Positions 44,637-54,230 of a stretch of 64,000 nt of DNA are shown piece after piece (position 1 is the first letter of the stretch; each line of letters opens with the position of its first letter). Source of the stretch: Neobacillus pocheonensis. GTDB taxonomy: Bacteria; Bacillota; Bacilli; Bacillales; Cytobacillaceae. Location of the stretch: the NCBI GenBank assembly GCA_023702235.1, contig JAMQCR010000002.1:1116001-1180000 (forward strand), written 5' to 3'. The notes beneath the pieces were generated by a model that worked only from the letters and a program-made list of their open reading frames with translations, searched no databases and was not told the origin of the DNA. A program made the position numbers and the translations under genes.

Positions 44637-45737
44637 ATGAAATGCTATGTGTGCGAAAATTACTTAACCAAAGAAAATGAGACAGAAGAACATATTCTTT
44701 TAAACGCTATTGGTGGAAAGTTGAAATCTCGAGCATTATTGTGTAAAGATTGCAATTCTAAGTTTGGAAGTAAGATAGATGATAAGTTGGCTCAACAGTT
44801 GAATCCAATAGTAAACCTTTTAAACGTAAAAAGGGATAGGGGAAAACCTCAAAATATAAAAGGAAAATATGGAAATAGAGACATAATAATTGAGCCTAAC
44901 GGAAATATGAAACTGGCTAGAACCTATATTGATAAAGGGGAGAAGTTAGCACATATTGAAGCTTCGTCGTTGCGAGAAGCCACAAAAGCTCTTGAAGGTT
45001 TAAAGAGAGCGTACCCCCATTTGAATATTGAAGAAGCTATTAAGAATGCAAAGAGAAGCAAAGACTATTTACCTTATGTAACTGTTAATATGAATTTTGG
45101 CGGCAAAGAAATTAAACAATCTATTTGTAAAATGGCTGTGAATTTTTATATTTTCCAAGGTGGCGACCCTAAAATCATTAAACACTTACTTCCTTTCATA
45201 GAGGGGAAAAAAGAAGATGAAGAGGTTTATTATTTTTACCCCAGGTCAGAGGTTTTTTATAAAGGTGATAAAGACATTATGCACACCTTATTATTAGTTG
45301 GCGACCCTTTGAAAAAACAGCTTTATGTTTATATTGAACTTTTCAATGAGTTTAAAATGGTGGTCTATCTCAATAGGGAATATGATGGCGAACCAATTAA
45401 TAAAAGTTATCATTTTAATGTGGTAACTAATGAGATAGTTCAATATGATACAACTATTAATATACCACCCAAACATTTGAGAAAATACTGCTCAAAGGAA
45501 TTAGTTGAGACGAAGTTCAAAGAGCGTATGATGATACTTTTAAAAAAAATAGATGAATTAACGACTAGTAGAAGAATAAATGAGATTTCAACCAAAGCCA
45601 TAGAGGAGTTACAAAAAAAATACCCTAAAGAAAAGAATCCCGTTTTTACTGAAGAAATGTCTAGATTTCTTTCGAATCGGGTGAGCGAAGAGTTTGTTTC
45701 ATCGTTCCAACATAGTTTGTTTAAACGAGAGAAATAG
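44637..45737 (+). CDS. HNH-domain protein (HNH_5 type)
   Basis: 366 residues. The N-terminus is an HNH/treble-clef nuclease: CYVCENYL, ETEEHILLNAIGG with the catalytic-type His, and LLCKDCNSKFG. A 300-residue region without a known domain follows and ends in a basic, helical tail. Proteins of this architecture occur in defence islands, but I know no characterised member. ATG 44637 is about 12 bases from AAGGAGATACC. It has its own promoter region. Confidence 0.7.
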   Translation: MKCYVCENYLTKENETEEHILLNAIGGKLKSRALLCKDCNSKFGSKIDDKLAQQLNPIVNLLNVKRDRGKPQNIKGKYGNRDIIIEPNGNMKLARTYIDKGEKLAHIEASSLREATKALEGLKRAYPHLNIEEAIKNAKRSKDYLPYVTVNMNFGGKEIKQSICKMAVNFYIFQGGDPKIIKHLLPFIEGKKEDEEVYYFYPRSEVFYKGDKDIMHTLLLVGDPLKKQLYVYIELFNEFKMVVYLNREYDGEPINKSYHFNVVTNEIVQYDTTINIPPKHLRKYCSKELVETKFKERMMILLKKIDELTTSRRINEISTKAIEELQKKYPKEKNPVFTEEMSRFLSNRVSEEFVSSFQHSLFKREK

Positions 45738-46081
45738 GCTGTGCATAGGTTCTTAACATTGATACTGGACCTCCAACAAGATTTATTCTGAAAAGAAAAT
45801 GAATGTTGAGGGAGCTAACTGGGTGCAAGAATCTAAGATAGAGTAAAACTGTTTCTACAGCCATGATTGTTAAAAAATTAGTTTGTGAAAAAATGTACTT
45901 AAACTACCATGTAAGAACGATTTTTTCTTACATTTTCTGTGGTGAAGCTCTTCTTCATGGATGGCTAACGGGTAGCTTATGTTACCTCATAAAACTTCCT
46001 TCTCTAGATTTTTGGGATGAATGAGATGTATATCTGCAAAAAGCGCAACTATACTTTTAAAAAATGAATTGAGGCGCATTT
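45738..46081. other. Intergenic, no gene
   Basis: A weak hairpin-like GTGGTGAAGC...GCTAACGGGTAGC area near 45940 includes a TAACGG repeat trace. The ribosome site for the next gene (TGAGGCGCATTT) is at the right end. Confidence 0.35.
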
Positions 46082-47187
46082 ATGAGCAATAATAAAGGTA
46101 GAGCCGATGATTTAGACGGAATTTTGGGAAAGTTTATCAAAGAACATCTTGAAAAGTATAAAGAACGACAAGAATTTCTCGACAAATACTTTCCAACTGA
46201 TATACCAAATGAGGCATGTAATCATGCTTTTATTCAGGGAGTCAAGTTTGAAAATAGTTTCATGCCTAGAGTTCCTGACTTTGTTCCATTCATGAAGTGT
46301 GGCGATGAAGAACTTTTTTTATGGACACATAAAAAAGATACATATACTGCATTAGTCTAAGAGTCTCAAAGGATGTGAAGGATAAAAATTTCTGGAAAAA
46401 TATTGGGGCAGTTATTCAACTAGCATACTCTTACTCTAGAGAATTTGAACACACAATAGAATTAGAGTATAAATGGTGTTATTATTTTGATCAAAATAAA
46501 TCAATTTTTGACCTGGAAATGTTTGATTTCAGTGACTTAGAGAGAACAAGTTTACTGAATGGGACTATTTTGAAGCTTACTGACCTTTATAATCTGTCTC
46601 CACTCATGGAATTACTTTTACGTGATGATAAGGCTTTTACAGCTATGAGCACCTTTTATTCTTCTATGCAAACACATTACTGTTGCTTGATATGTGAGCT
46701 AGAAAGATATCCTTACAGGAAACATCCAAGCCATGAACCAGCAATATGGGAGCAAGCAAATGTAATATCCCAGTATGAAATCGCAATTGTACAAGCTTGT
46801 AGATGTGTTGAAGCTTTGCTTGGAAAACCTCCTAAAAAGGAAAATAGAAGCCGGTTCTTAGAACATAAACAAAAGTGGATTGAGCAACTTGGTATAAATC
46901 CTGATGAAGAATTCCAAAAAGGTGAAACTACATATATCGATTTTTATTACAATCTATTTGAACTTAGAAATGCAGCAGCACATAGTTATGGAACAATACC
47001 TTTTGAGCTTGAAAGAAAACAAGCTGTAGTTGCTCAATGTTTTGCTTCATTATTACTCGATGGGTATGTCATGAAGAATGTTATAGAAAAAGAAAAATTA
47101 TTTGAAACACTTAGTATCAATCGAAATATAATTGAGAGGGTTAATGAGACAATGAGCACCTCTAAGTCGGCACAAACAGATGAATAA
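46082..47187 (+). pseudogene. HEPN-motif protein, split by frameshift
   Basis: Frame 1 (46082-46360) reads KGRADDLDGILGKFIKEHLE to HKKDTYTALV. Frame 2 is open from 46333 and continues KDVKDKNFWKNIGAVIQLAY to 47187. A single slip near 46335-46360 would give one protein of about 365 residues. The C-terminal region contains FELRNAAAHSYG, an R-x4-H motif of HEPN ribonucleases in a helical setting. HEPN proteins are common toxins of antiphage systems. Alternatively, GTG 46375 starts a separate 270-residue gene. Confidence 0.55.
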
Positions 47188-47593
47188 TTTTTAACGGGGT
47201 ACCGCCAACATTATGCGGATTTCAAATGCTAAGGATAACGAAGAGATATTCTATTCATTTCAAAAATATTGTTAAAATATTTCTAGGGGTAGGAAGAGGG
47301 ATTATGGTTTTTGAAACATTGACAGGACAATACTCTAAGTAAAATTTGAAAATTAACTTTATGTATCAATTTGTTATTGCGGGTTCATGATAGTCATCCC
47401 GATTCCTCCTTAATGGTATTTGCCTAAGCTAACGGGGGCTTTAGTTAAAAGTGGGGTCGCCTGCGGCGATCTTTTTTTGACAAAACATTAACCTTTCTAA
47501 TGAAACGAATCCAGCGAAAAATAATCGCTGGATTTTTTTATTTTTTGAAGGAATGTTGGTACAGCAGCGTAATTCCATTTATGTACCACGGAT
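47188..47593. other. Intergenic with two terminators
   Basis: GTCGCC/GGCGAT with a T-run at 47455-47479 and AATCCAGCGA/TCGCTGGATT with a T-run at 47508-47540 stop transcription before the segregation genes. A GCTAACGGGGGCTTTAG trace of the dispersed repeat is near 47428. Confidence 0.6.
47508..47540 (+). terminator. Terminator before par locus
   Basis: AATCCAGCGA (47508-47517) pairs with TCGCTGGATT (47525-47534), followed by TTTTT. Confidence 0.82.
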
Positions 47594-47641
47594 GTTAAAC
47601 ACTTTTTAAATAATTTTACTTTTTTAAAAAGTTTGTTTAAC
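47594..47641. repeat. Long inverted repeat, candidate parC/operator
   Basis: GTTAAACACTTTTTAAA (47594-47610) is complementary to TTTAAAAAGTTTGTTTAAC (47623-47641) except for two extra bases. It lies 80 bp before the ParM gene, where type II partition loci keep their centromere and operator. Confidence 0.5.
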
Positions 47642-47718
47642 AAGTGTTCGACATATTGAATAGACAATTAATCAACGGAATGCCGTCAAAAAATTTATAA
47701 AACTAGGAGGAGATAAAA

Positions 47719-48774
47719 ATGGCAAATATTCTTACAGTTGGAATTGATTTTGGAAATTCATTCGTAAAGGCAGTAACAAAAGATCGAAAGTTCGTTTTAC
47801 CGAACTTCTTTGCACGTGCAAGTGAGTTCAAAACGGATTTAGATTACATAGATAATACAGGTTTAGATACTTATACATGTTCAGAATATCCGGACGAGCA
47901 ATATGTTTGGGGAGAAAGAGTTTATGAATCTCAGCGTCCACTTTCTACTTTTACAAGTGAAGACCGGTATACACAAAAGAATTACATTATTATGGTGGAA
48001 ATGATCTTAGCAAAAGTATTTGAAGGTAAAGGGAAAAGAATTGACGTGTTTGTCGTAACAGGTGTACCTGCGGAAGAAAAAGAAACGATCTGGGAAGCAG
48101 ACATAATAAAAGCCTTTACCGGGTCTCACGAAATTATAATGAACGGAAAAAAAATCCGCATCAATGTTGTTGCAACGAAAGTTCTCGCCCAACCAATTGG
48201 CGACTACATGAATACGTTCCTTGATGATTTTGGAAGAAAGAAAGACCCTAGCATTAAAGATAAGTATATCGGAATTATCGACATTGGAGGAGGTACAACA
48301 GATTTAGACGGGGTATACAAAGGGCGTCCGAGTTTGCAAATGGACCGCTATACCATTCGGGTTGGCTCCAGAAAGGCGTACGAAGAGATTGTGAGATACA
48401 TTAAGAAATTGTATCCAAGCTGTAGAAAAGCAACCATTGAGAACGTTGAAAAAGCATTACACGACAATACCGATACATTCTGGGTAAACGCAAGTACACC
48501 GGTTGATTTAAAACAAATCAAAGATGAAGCATACAAAAATTTAGCTGATGAGATAATTTCAGATATTAATTCCTATTGGGATGACCGAATGAAATTCGAT
48601 GAAATCCATTTAATCGGTGGTTCGGCGGACTTAGTGGCGAAACACCTGAAAAAAGTGTATGGAAACCGAATCAGCTTCTTCGATGAATCACAACTCATCA
48701 ACGCAAACGGGTTTTACAAATATTCCATCATTGCAAGAAACTTGATGATGAAAGAAATGACTACCGAAAAGTAA
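47719..48774 (+). CDS. ParM/StbA-like segregation actin
   Basis: 351-residue actin-fold ATPase that forms filaments pushing plasmid copies apart. Phosphate-1 motif is GIDFGNSFVKAV, phosphate-2 GIIDIGGGTTDLDG, adenosine motif LIGGSADLVAK. ATG behind CTAGGAGGAGATAA, a ribosome site repeated exactly before the next gene. With an upstream inverted repeat and a small downstream partner it forms a type II partition locus, evidence that this part of the chromosome came from a plasmid or a plasmid-like ICE. Confidence 0.88.
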   Translation: MANILTVGIDFGNSFVKAVTKDRKFVLPNFFARASEFKTDLDYIDNTGLDTYTCSEYPDEQYVWGERVYESQRPLSTFTSEDRYTQKNYIIMVEMILAKVFEGKGKRIDVFVVTGVPAEEKETIWEADIIKAFTGSHEIIMNGKKIRINVVATKVLAQPIGDYMNTFLDDFGRKKDPSIKDKYIGIIDIGGGTTDLDGVYKGRPSLQMDRYTIRVGSRKAYEEIVRYIKKLYPSCRKATIENVEKALHDNTDTFWVNASTPVDLKQIKDEAYKNLADEIISDINSYWDDRMKFDEIHLIGGSADLVAKHLKKVYGNRISFFDESQLINANGFYKYSIIARNLMMKEMTTEK

Positions 48775-48825
48775 GGGAGGGGGTAGTATGACTTCTCCCA
48801 TTTTTATAACTAGGAGGAGATAATT

Positions 48826-49284
48826 ATGAAGCAAATTGCAAGAGGATTTCGAGTAAGTGAAAATGATTTACGCATGAGACGGTGGGGGGAAAAAGACATC
48901 CAAAAGTTCTTCCAGAAAGAAGAAGAATTAACAAAGAATAAGACCGCCAGTCATTTTTATAAAACAGCCGTGGTTAACCAAGCGAAATACAGTTGGTTCA
49001 AGGAATCTGAAAGTGATTATATTGAATTATTAAACTTAATCGACGCGGTTGGAATTCGAGCTATCATCAGGGCTTATCAAAATAAAGAAACTCAAACAAC
49101 AGCCAATCTTGATGTTTCTCACATCGAAAATCTCCTTAGTTCATTCCGAGACAGCATCATTGAGAATATTCAAGCGAATGGTATGGTCATCAGTGAACAT
49201 GCGATCAAAGAAACGAATAAAGTGGTACAACAAAAGGCGGAAGAATTGAGCGCCGAAGACATGGAAGATATGTTATCCTTTTAA
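48826..49284 (+). CDS. Putative partition partner (ParR role)
   Basis: 152 residues directly after the ParM-like gene and with the same CTAGGAGGAGATAA leader. A basic N-terminus (RGFRVSENDLRMRRWGEKD) suits DNA binding, followed by helices and an acidic tail (SAEDMEDMLSF) that could contact the actin. No sequence match to a known ParR is claimed; the role is from position. Confidence 0.6.
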   Translation: MKQIARGFRVSENDLRMRRWGEKDIQKFFQKEEELTKNKTASHFYKTAVVNQAKYSWFKESESDYIELLNLIDAVGIRAIIRAYQNKETQTTANLDVSHIENLLSSFRDSIIENIQANGMVISEHAIKETNKVVQQKAEELSAEDMEDMLSF

Positions 49285-49420
49285 ACCGGGGTTCGCTTGG
49301 TTTTTCTTTGTTACGAATTGATTTCATCGACAGGTTAAAGCAAGTAAAAATAATTTAGAGGTAAGTAAAGATCAATGTAAAGATAAAAAGATTTCATAAA
49401 GATGCGGAATTCCTCAACGA
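49285..49420. other. Intergenic
   Basis: No gene; AT-rich spacer after the partition genes. Confidence 0.35.
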
Positions 49421-49743
49421 ATGAAGGAAGGAGCAAAAGGTTTCGATTTGTATTCGGGGGAAGGAGTAACAATTTTAGCGGGCGTGGAGCGTGGTGAAAG
49501 ATACCGAAATCGGGAAATCGAACCAGGATATGAACTTCAATTTCGTCATAGGGTTTTTGAGAACAAGTCAGTGATTTCCGTTCTTCTGTCAAAGTACAGC
49601 TGTTCAACTTAGGATCACATGATGTTCGTTCGATAAAGGAGAACGAAACAATCAGTGCGTATTTAACAACATCGATATTCCTGAATTCAAGGAAGTAGAC
49701 CTGCTGTGCGAAACCATTCAGGACTTGAACAGGTTCATAGTAC
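49421..49743 (+). pseudogene. Unidentified gene, multiply frameshifted
   Basis: EGAKGFDLYSGEGVTILAGV and RNREIEPGYELQFRHRVFEN, then in other frames QLFNLGSHDVRSIKENETIS and IPEFKEVDLLCETIQDLNRF to a stop at 49743. It reads as one small protein with at least two slips. Family unknown; probably plasmid cargo. Confidence 0.45.
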
Positions 49744-50531
49744 GGTGATAAATAATGATCGTCGCATACGGAAAAAATTTTTTAAGGTTGCAGATGTTTT
49801 CGATTTATGTAGTTTCCCATGCTAAAAACTCAGAATACTGTTTTTTGGTGTTTATTCTTGTTTGCCCCGCAATAATTAATAAAATCGGTCTAAAAGAATC
49901 AAAATCAGTAATTTCTTGCTATTTTTTGATATTAATTGGTCTAAAATATATGAAACCAATAAACATAACTTACTGGTGAATTATGAATTTCTTTCATAAA
50001 AATCATTTTTCATTTTTTACTTCTCTATATTTCTCCGAGTACAGTCCTAGCTAATAGTTATAATTCGTTAAAACAAATCTAATATCTTGAGTTTCAATGA
50101 AAATAAATGCCGAAAATTACTTTTAAAAGAGATCATTGGCAGATGCGTTTTATTAATATACTTATCCGCTCAAAGGTACGATAATGCGTATTGATTAGCA
50201 TAGCACTGCGTTCGTATCTGTCTATGCAATCATTCGGAAATAAACAGTTAATTGGCACAAATAATTTGGACACGCTATTTAATCCGTGGAAAACGTGTCG
50301 TAAATTTTATGTACACTATAACCAACTCTCCTAAGCCTTTTTATAAAAGATTTATAATTCTTATTATATATATGAAGGATAGAGTTACATCGCTCATTGA
50401 TCTAGCTAAAAAACTGACGCCTTCCCATAGGAAGTACTTCTTTATTTGCAAGGAGTTCAAATAAAGAAGGAAAGGATTTTCACTTGAAAGTGAAAATATC
50501 TCCCTACAAAAAGTTTATTAGGGGGATAAAA
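49744..50531. other. AT-rich stretch, no supported gene
   Basis: Several frames of 60-75 codons exist but have AT-driven composition and no ribosome sites. An imperfect CTTCTTTATTTG/CAAATAAAGAAG inverted repeat is at about 50437-50468, just before the next remnant. Confidence 0.4.
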
Positions 50532-50796
50532 ATGAGTAAGACCCAAAAATTCTCAAGGGATAAGGAAATTATAATTAAGGATTTACACATGTTGCTAAAC
50601 TTTAGAAATGAAATTGGTGAAAGATTATCCGTTGGAACAATCCAAAATAGAACTGCCGAAAAGAGAAGGGACCCATTATATCGCTACAGTCACTAATATT
50701 AACTCTAGAAAAGATACCATTGAAATTAAATCTTACCTTAATGAAAATAATACAATTGGAATCCTGCGGACAAAGCTTGGATCAAGCATTTTGTAA
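50532..50796 (+). pseudogene. Small unidentified gene, frameshifted
   Basis: ATG 50532 behind TTAGGGGGATAAA reads SKTQKFSRDKEIIIKDLHML. After a slip near 50625 the protein continues KDYPLEQSKIELPKREGTHY and IATVTNINSRKDTIEIKSYL to 50796. It lies just before the damaged recombinase-domain copy. Family unknown. Confidence 0.45.
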
Positions 50797-50798
50797 CG

Positions 50799-51174
50799 AA
50801 AACTGAACGATTGCACACGAGAAAAGAAGAGCTGCGAGAGGCAGGGCGATGGGTTGGTGGACCATTGCCTTTTGGGTAGACTGTTTGAGGGTGAGCTTAG
50901 ACCTGACCCAACCGAGGCAGCAGTGGTCAAAACTGCCTTTAACTTAGTAAAAGAAATGACCATTCAAGAAGTGTGTGAGAAAAGTAAGGAACTAGAATTT
51001 ATGAAAAAGAATGGAAAACCTGTTGCTCGATCATCCTTATACAGAATGTTTGAGTCTCAACGAATCGATATTTACCTTGGGAATAAGTACGAAACACCTC
51101 TTTTGAAAGAAGAAGATATACCGGAACAAGTGATGGAAAAGTATTTATCTTGGAAGTCAAACAGTCACCAGTAA
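50799..51174 (+). pseudogene. Second recombinase-domain copy, damaged
   Basis: Diverged copy of the gene at 33211. RLHTRKEELREAGRWVGGPL is in one frame, then a stop and slip near 50875, then EAAVVKTAFNLVKEMTIQEV and PVARSSLYRMFESQRIDIYL to the matching end KSNSHQ. The N-terminal start region has been replaced. Together with the intact copy it brackets the defence island in direct orientation. Confidence 0.75.
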
Positions 51175-51212
51175 AAGGGTGGCTGTTTTTTGCTTATTTT
51201 CCCTCTTTCCGC

Positions 51213-51690
51213 AAAGTGCTCTTCGTTCGTAACCGCAATAAAAAGAGCGAATGGCTAGCGATTTTAAGTACAGATTGCACGTTAAGTGATCAAGATATTA
51301 TTCGTATATACAGGATGCGTTGGGACATTGAAGTCTTCTTTAAAACAACAAAATCCTTATTAAAACTCCAAAAGGAGTTTCAAGGACGTTTGTATGACTC
51401 CTTAATCAGTTATACAACAATTGTCTTTGCACGATACATTGTGCTGTCATGGCAAAACTGATGTAGCAAGGATCAAAGAACACTAGGTGGTATGTTTTTG
51501 AACTTTGTGAAGAAATCAGTGACCTCGATTGGACTATTGCACTTCAGCAATTAATGAGCTTCTTGAAAATACCCTTAAAAAGAATAACAAGAAAATTCAA
51601 AAGTTAATCAAAAGTCAACTACAACAATGGATAGCAGGCTTACCTAACTATATCAAGGCATACCTGCCTATTTCAGTCTGCGAAAGTTGA
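51213..51690 (+). mobile_element. IS4-family transposase C-terminal remnant
   Basis: RNRNKKSEWLAILSTDCTLS and IYRMRWDIEVFFKTTKSLLK carry the IS4 Y-(2)-R-(3)-E-(6)-K signature with the last catalytic Glu. A TGA after VLSWQN at 51459 and frame changes follow before the tail NYIKAYLPISVCES at about 51690. The N-terminal half and both terminal repeats are missing. It is joined directly to the tail of the recombinase-domain copy. Confidence 0.8.
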
Positions 51691-51786
51691 GCTATTAGAA
51701 TTACTAATATATTATTATTTTCATTGACCATATTTAAAAAAATAAAGTAAAATATGGAAGAATAAATGTAAAGGGGAAATATATAT

Positions 51787-52155
51787 ATGATTACTAAAGA
51801 TGAAGCTCGTAGTACAGTAAAATCTCTTTTAACCCAACTGGAAAAAGAAGTATTTGATATTGCAACAATAAATATAAAAGATGAACCTACATTCCCGACG
51901 GAGTTGTATGAAAGTTTGCTCAATTTCATTGAAGAGTTAACAGAAAGTAATGATTATAATAAAATAAGAAATTTAATTACAACAGAATCATTGGATAACT
52001 TAAATAGCCTATTAAAGTTAGGAAACAGAATATTTGAAGCATCCCATGAGGATTTATTAGATGAGGATAGTAAAGAATTAATTTTGCTTGCTGAATATGA
52101 TATAAAAGATCTACGCAAATATTTAACAGAAGTTTTAAGTGATTTAGAAAAATAA
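51787..52155 (+). CDS. Acidic hypothetical protein, 122 aa
   Basis: All-helical acidic protein (TKDEARSTVKSLLTQLEKEV, ESLLNFIEELTESNDYNKI, KDLRKYLTEVLSDLEK). ATG behind AAAGGGGAAAT. No motif recognised. It could be an immunity-type or small regulatory protein; context is an IS remnant. Confidence 0.6.
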   Translation: MITKDEARSTVKSLLTQLEKEVFDIATINIKDEPTFPTELYESLLNFIEELTESNDYNKIRNLITTESLDNLNSLLKLGNRIFEASHEDLLDEDSKELILLAEYDIKDLRKYLTEVLSDLEK

Positions 52156-52882
52156 AAACTATGATTGAATTCTCTTCCGAATTTTCTAATTACTTACTTA
52201 GGTTGGAGGATTTATTTTATAAATTTTAAAATATCCCAGCACTATCCCTTTACCGAACTCAAATAAAACAAAAATACGGCTTGTCCCATATATATCAAGG
52301 GTTTTCTAACTGTTTGTAATTAAGGAATTCCTCAACTAGGAATGTTTGTTTCGGCAAAGGGGGAATATTCTAGTAAGTTATGGTGAATGACATTCATTAT
52401 CTGTCGAGCTAAAATTTGCTTTAGATTAATTTGACGTTACTATAGAAAGTCGCGGTCGCGCGGAGATGTAAAAAAGAAGAGCTCCTATATGGTGCTCTTC
52501 TTTCTTCATTAAATAAACACCAGATTGGAATTGTCAATTTTGTAAAACATGAAGTCTTCATTTCTTATGTATGCGCATAAAGGGGTGTCCTATATAAATG
52601 TTAAAATAGAGTCATCGATGTTTAAAATTTTGCCAATGGATATCACTTGAATATTTCGGCGGTTTTTAAGAAATCATCCTCTTAGTAACCACTTAAAATT
52701 GACCATCCGGAGTCTTGTTCAGCCAATTGATTTTCCCTGATCGCCACCATGATGGGGATTTCTTCACCTAAATTCCCCCGAGATTTTAAGGGAATAAAAA
52801 ATACCATTTCTTCCTTTCATTTATTTGCTGCGCAATCTCTTAGATGAACGAATTGAAAGTTCTTCAAGGTGGCGTCAAATAA
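52156..52882. other. Intergenic with terminator
   Basis: AAAGAAGAGC (52473-52482) and GCTCTTCTTT (52494-52503) form a clear terminator. The remaining sequence has no supported gene. The right end carries the AAGGTGG ribosome site of the next gene. Confidence 0.5.
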
Positions 52883-53131
52883 TGGCGGGGCGTGATATTG
52901 CCCCCGAACTTGTGAACGGGATTGACTTCGAAATTCACCGTACGTGGGAAACATTGGGAAGCTTACCTTGTTGAAGACCTCGAAGCAAGGAAGAAATTGA
53001 CGGCGACAATGTTTCGGAATAATCGTCCAACGAACGACGTCTTCGTTCTTGCACGGGTCAACAAACTTTCTGTTTTGACCGTCCGTGAAATTGAAGCCGA
53101 ATATCTTCAAGAAATAGGGGATCGGAAATAA
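52883..53131 (+). pseudogene. Phage-type small gene, frameshifted
   Basis: ATG 52883 behind CAAGGTGG reads AGRDIAPELVNGIDFEIHRT. One slip near 52945 leads to EAYLVEDLEARKKLTATMF and VREIEAEYLQEIGDRK, ending at 53131 with its stop touching the next ATG. First gene of a compact operon more C-rich than its surroundings. Family unknown. Confidence 0.5.
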
Positions 53132-53343
53132 TGCCCGCTATGAAAAAAGCATTCTTTGAAAATTTTTGCCTTTCGAACGGAATCGCTTTGAAAGACTTGA
53201 AGTCCTCTGAAATCGAATTTTAGGCATTGGGCGTTCTTGGATATGACGGATATCTTCAAGACCGTCGTCGCGTTCTATCAATCACGGACAGGATTTCCTT
53301 ATTTATTGACGCTAGGAACGCAAATCAAAACACGGAATCATAA
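53131..53343 (+). pseudogene. Small phage-type gene with in-frame TAG
   Basis: PAMKKAFFENFCLSNGIALK and SSEIEF, then TAG 53221-53223, then ALGVLGYDGYLQDRRRVLSI to TAA 53341-53343 in one frame. It is 70 codons long and overlaps the preceding stop. The single amber (probably from CAG) is the only lesion. Confidence 0.55.
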
Positions 53344-53354
53344 AAAGGGAGCGA

Positions 53355-53513
53355 ATGACTTGAAAATTAAAGGCAACGTTTGAAGACGTTTTTACACACT
53401 GGAAGCATGATACCGATTCGAACCTACCAACAAGACGGTTATTCCAAGCAAAGGGAAGACCAAGACCGCCGACTTCATTTCGGCGAATCAAATCGGGAAC
53501 AATCCGCAAATAA
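53355..53513 (+). pseudogene. Small basic phage-type gene, frameshifted
   Basis: ATG 53355 behind AAAAGGGAG is followed at once by TGA and a slip. The body reads FEDVFTHWKHDTDSNLPTRR and GRPRPPTSFRRIKSGTIRK, ending at 53513. Very basic C-terminus, possibly nucleic-acid binding. Last gene before a terminator. Confidence 0.45.
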
Positions 53514-53521
53514 TACCAAAT

Positions 53522-53564
53522 AAAAAAGCCGATTCCCGTTCGTTGGGTTTCGGCTCTGTTTTTG
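53522..53564 (+). terminator. Terminator
   Basis: AGCCGA (53527-53532) pairs with TCGGCT (53550-53555) and a T-rich tail follows. Confidence 0.65.
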
Positions 53565-53618
53565 TTCCAAGCGTCACAACGGAAGATTTTGAAGACAAAA
53601 GTTCAAATGTACGAAAAT

Positions 53619-53936
53619 TCAATAGTCGTCTTTGTTTACCTTACCCTTGCCGTAATAATCCTCAAATACATCTTTAAATTCTTCTTCGATTTCTTGTGGA
53701 GTAATTCTTTTAAGACGTTCTTTTATTTCTTGATAAGGGATATTTTGAATTAATTCCCGAACATCTTTGATTTCAAAATACTCCATTAACTTTTCTAATA
53801 TTTGAACGTCCCAACTTGTTCGCATATTGTTCGCAAGTCCAGAAAGAGTTCCCGCACGAATTCCAAGTTCTTCGGAAACTTGTTTTTGCGTCACACCCTT
53901 CGCTTCATATAGTTCTTTCAATTTCAAACGTAACAA
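53619..53936 (-). CDS. XRE-type HTH regulator
   Basis: About 105 residues. The Cro/C1 helix-turn-helix is KELYEAKGVTQKQVSEELGI followed by RAGTLSGLANN. An acidic helical C-terminus rich in Glu/Lys follows. I place the start at TTG 53936 because TAGGGGTG lies just upstream; the longer frame to 53999 lacks a site. It faces away from the operon at 54129, as a phage or plasmid repressor does, and the dyad at 54094-54119 is a candidate operator. Confidence 0.8.
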   Translation of the reverse strand: MLRLKLKELYEAKGVTQKQVSEELGIRAGTLSGLANNMRTSWDVQILEKLMEYFEIKDVRELIQNIPYQEIKERLKRITPQEIEEEFKDVFEDYYGKGKVNKDDY

Positions 53937-54093
53937 TTCAACACCCCTAATCAATAGAAGATTTCCCCTATATAATATCACTTTGACGGAAATCCGCAAA
54001 GACGGAAATAAGGAATTTATCGAATTGAGATACTTTAAAATTATTCATTGACGGGAAGACGTAATTCCGTTATGATAATTATAGTTTAAATTA

Positions 54094-54119
54094 CGGTTTA
54101 CCGTTATTACGATAAACCG
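54094..54119. promoter_or_regulatory. Dyad CGGTTTA/TAAACCG, candidate operator
   Basis: CGGTTTA (54094-54100) and TAAACCG (54113-54119) are exact complements placed between the divergent HTH gene and the operon, next to a TATGATAATTATAG promoter-like stretch. Confidence 0.5.
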
Positions 54120-54128
54120 ATTCGAAAA

Positions 54129-54230
54129 ATGCAACGTCTCACCCACGTAAGAACAACCGTAACAATCTTCGAGCCCGCACCCGACGGCGGCAACGTGAAA
54201 ATATGTGAAACGAAATTAATTTACATATGA
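54129..54230 (+). CDS. Small ORF, 33 aa, coupled to next gene
   Basis: QRLTHVRTTVTIFEPAPDGG and KICETKLIYI, ending in TGA that overlaps the next ATG (ATGA). No clear ribosome site. It may be a leader peptide or a shortened gene. Confidence 0.35.
   Translation: MQRLTHVRTTVTIFEPAPDGGNVKICETKLIYI

Noticed and set aside
52817..53110. Minus-strand ORF opposite the first gene of the phage-like operon
   Set aside because: It is antisense to a better-supported frame with a ribosome site and coupled stop, and has no start signal of its own.
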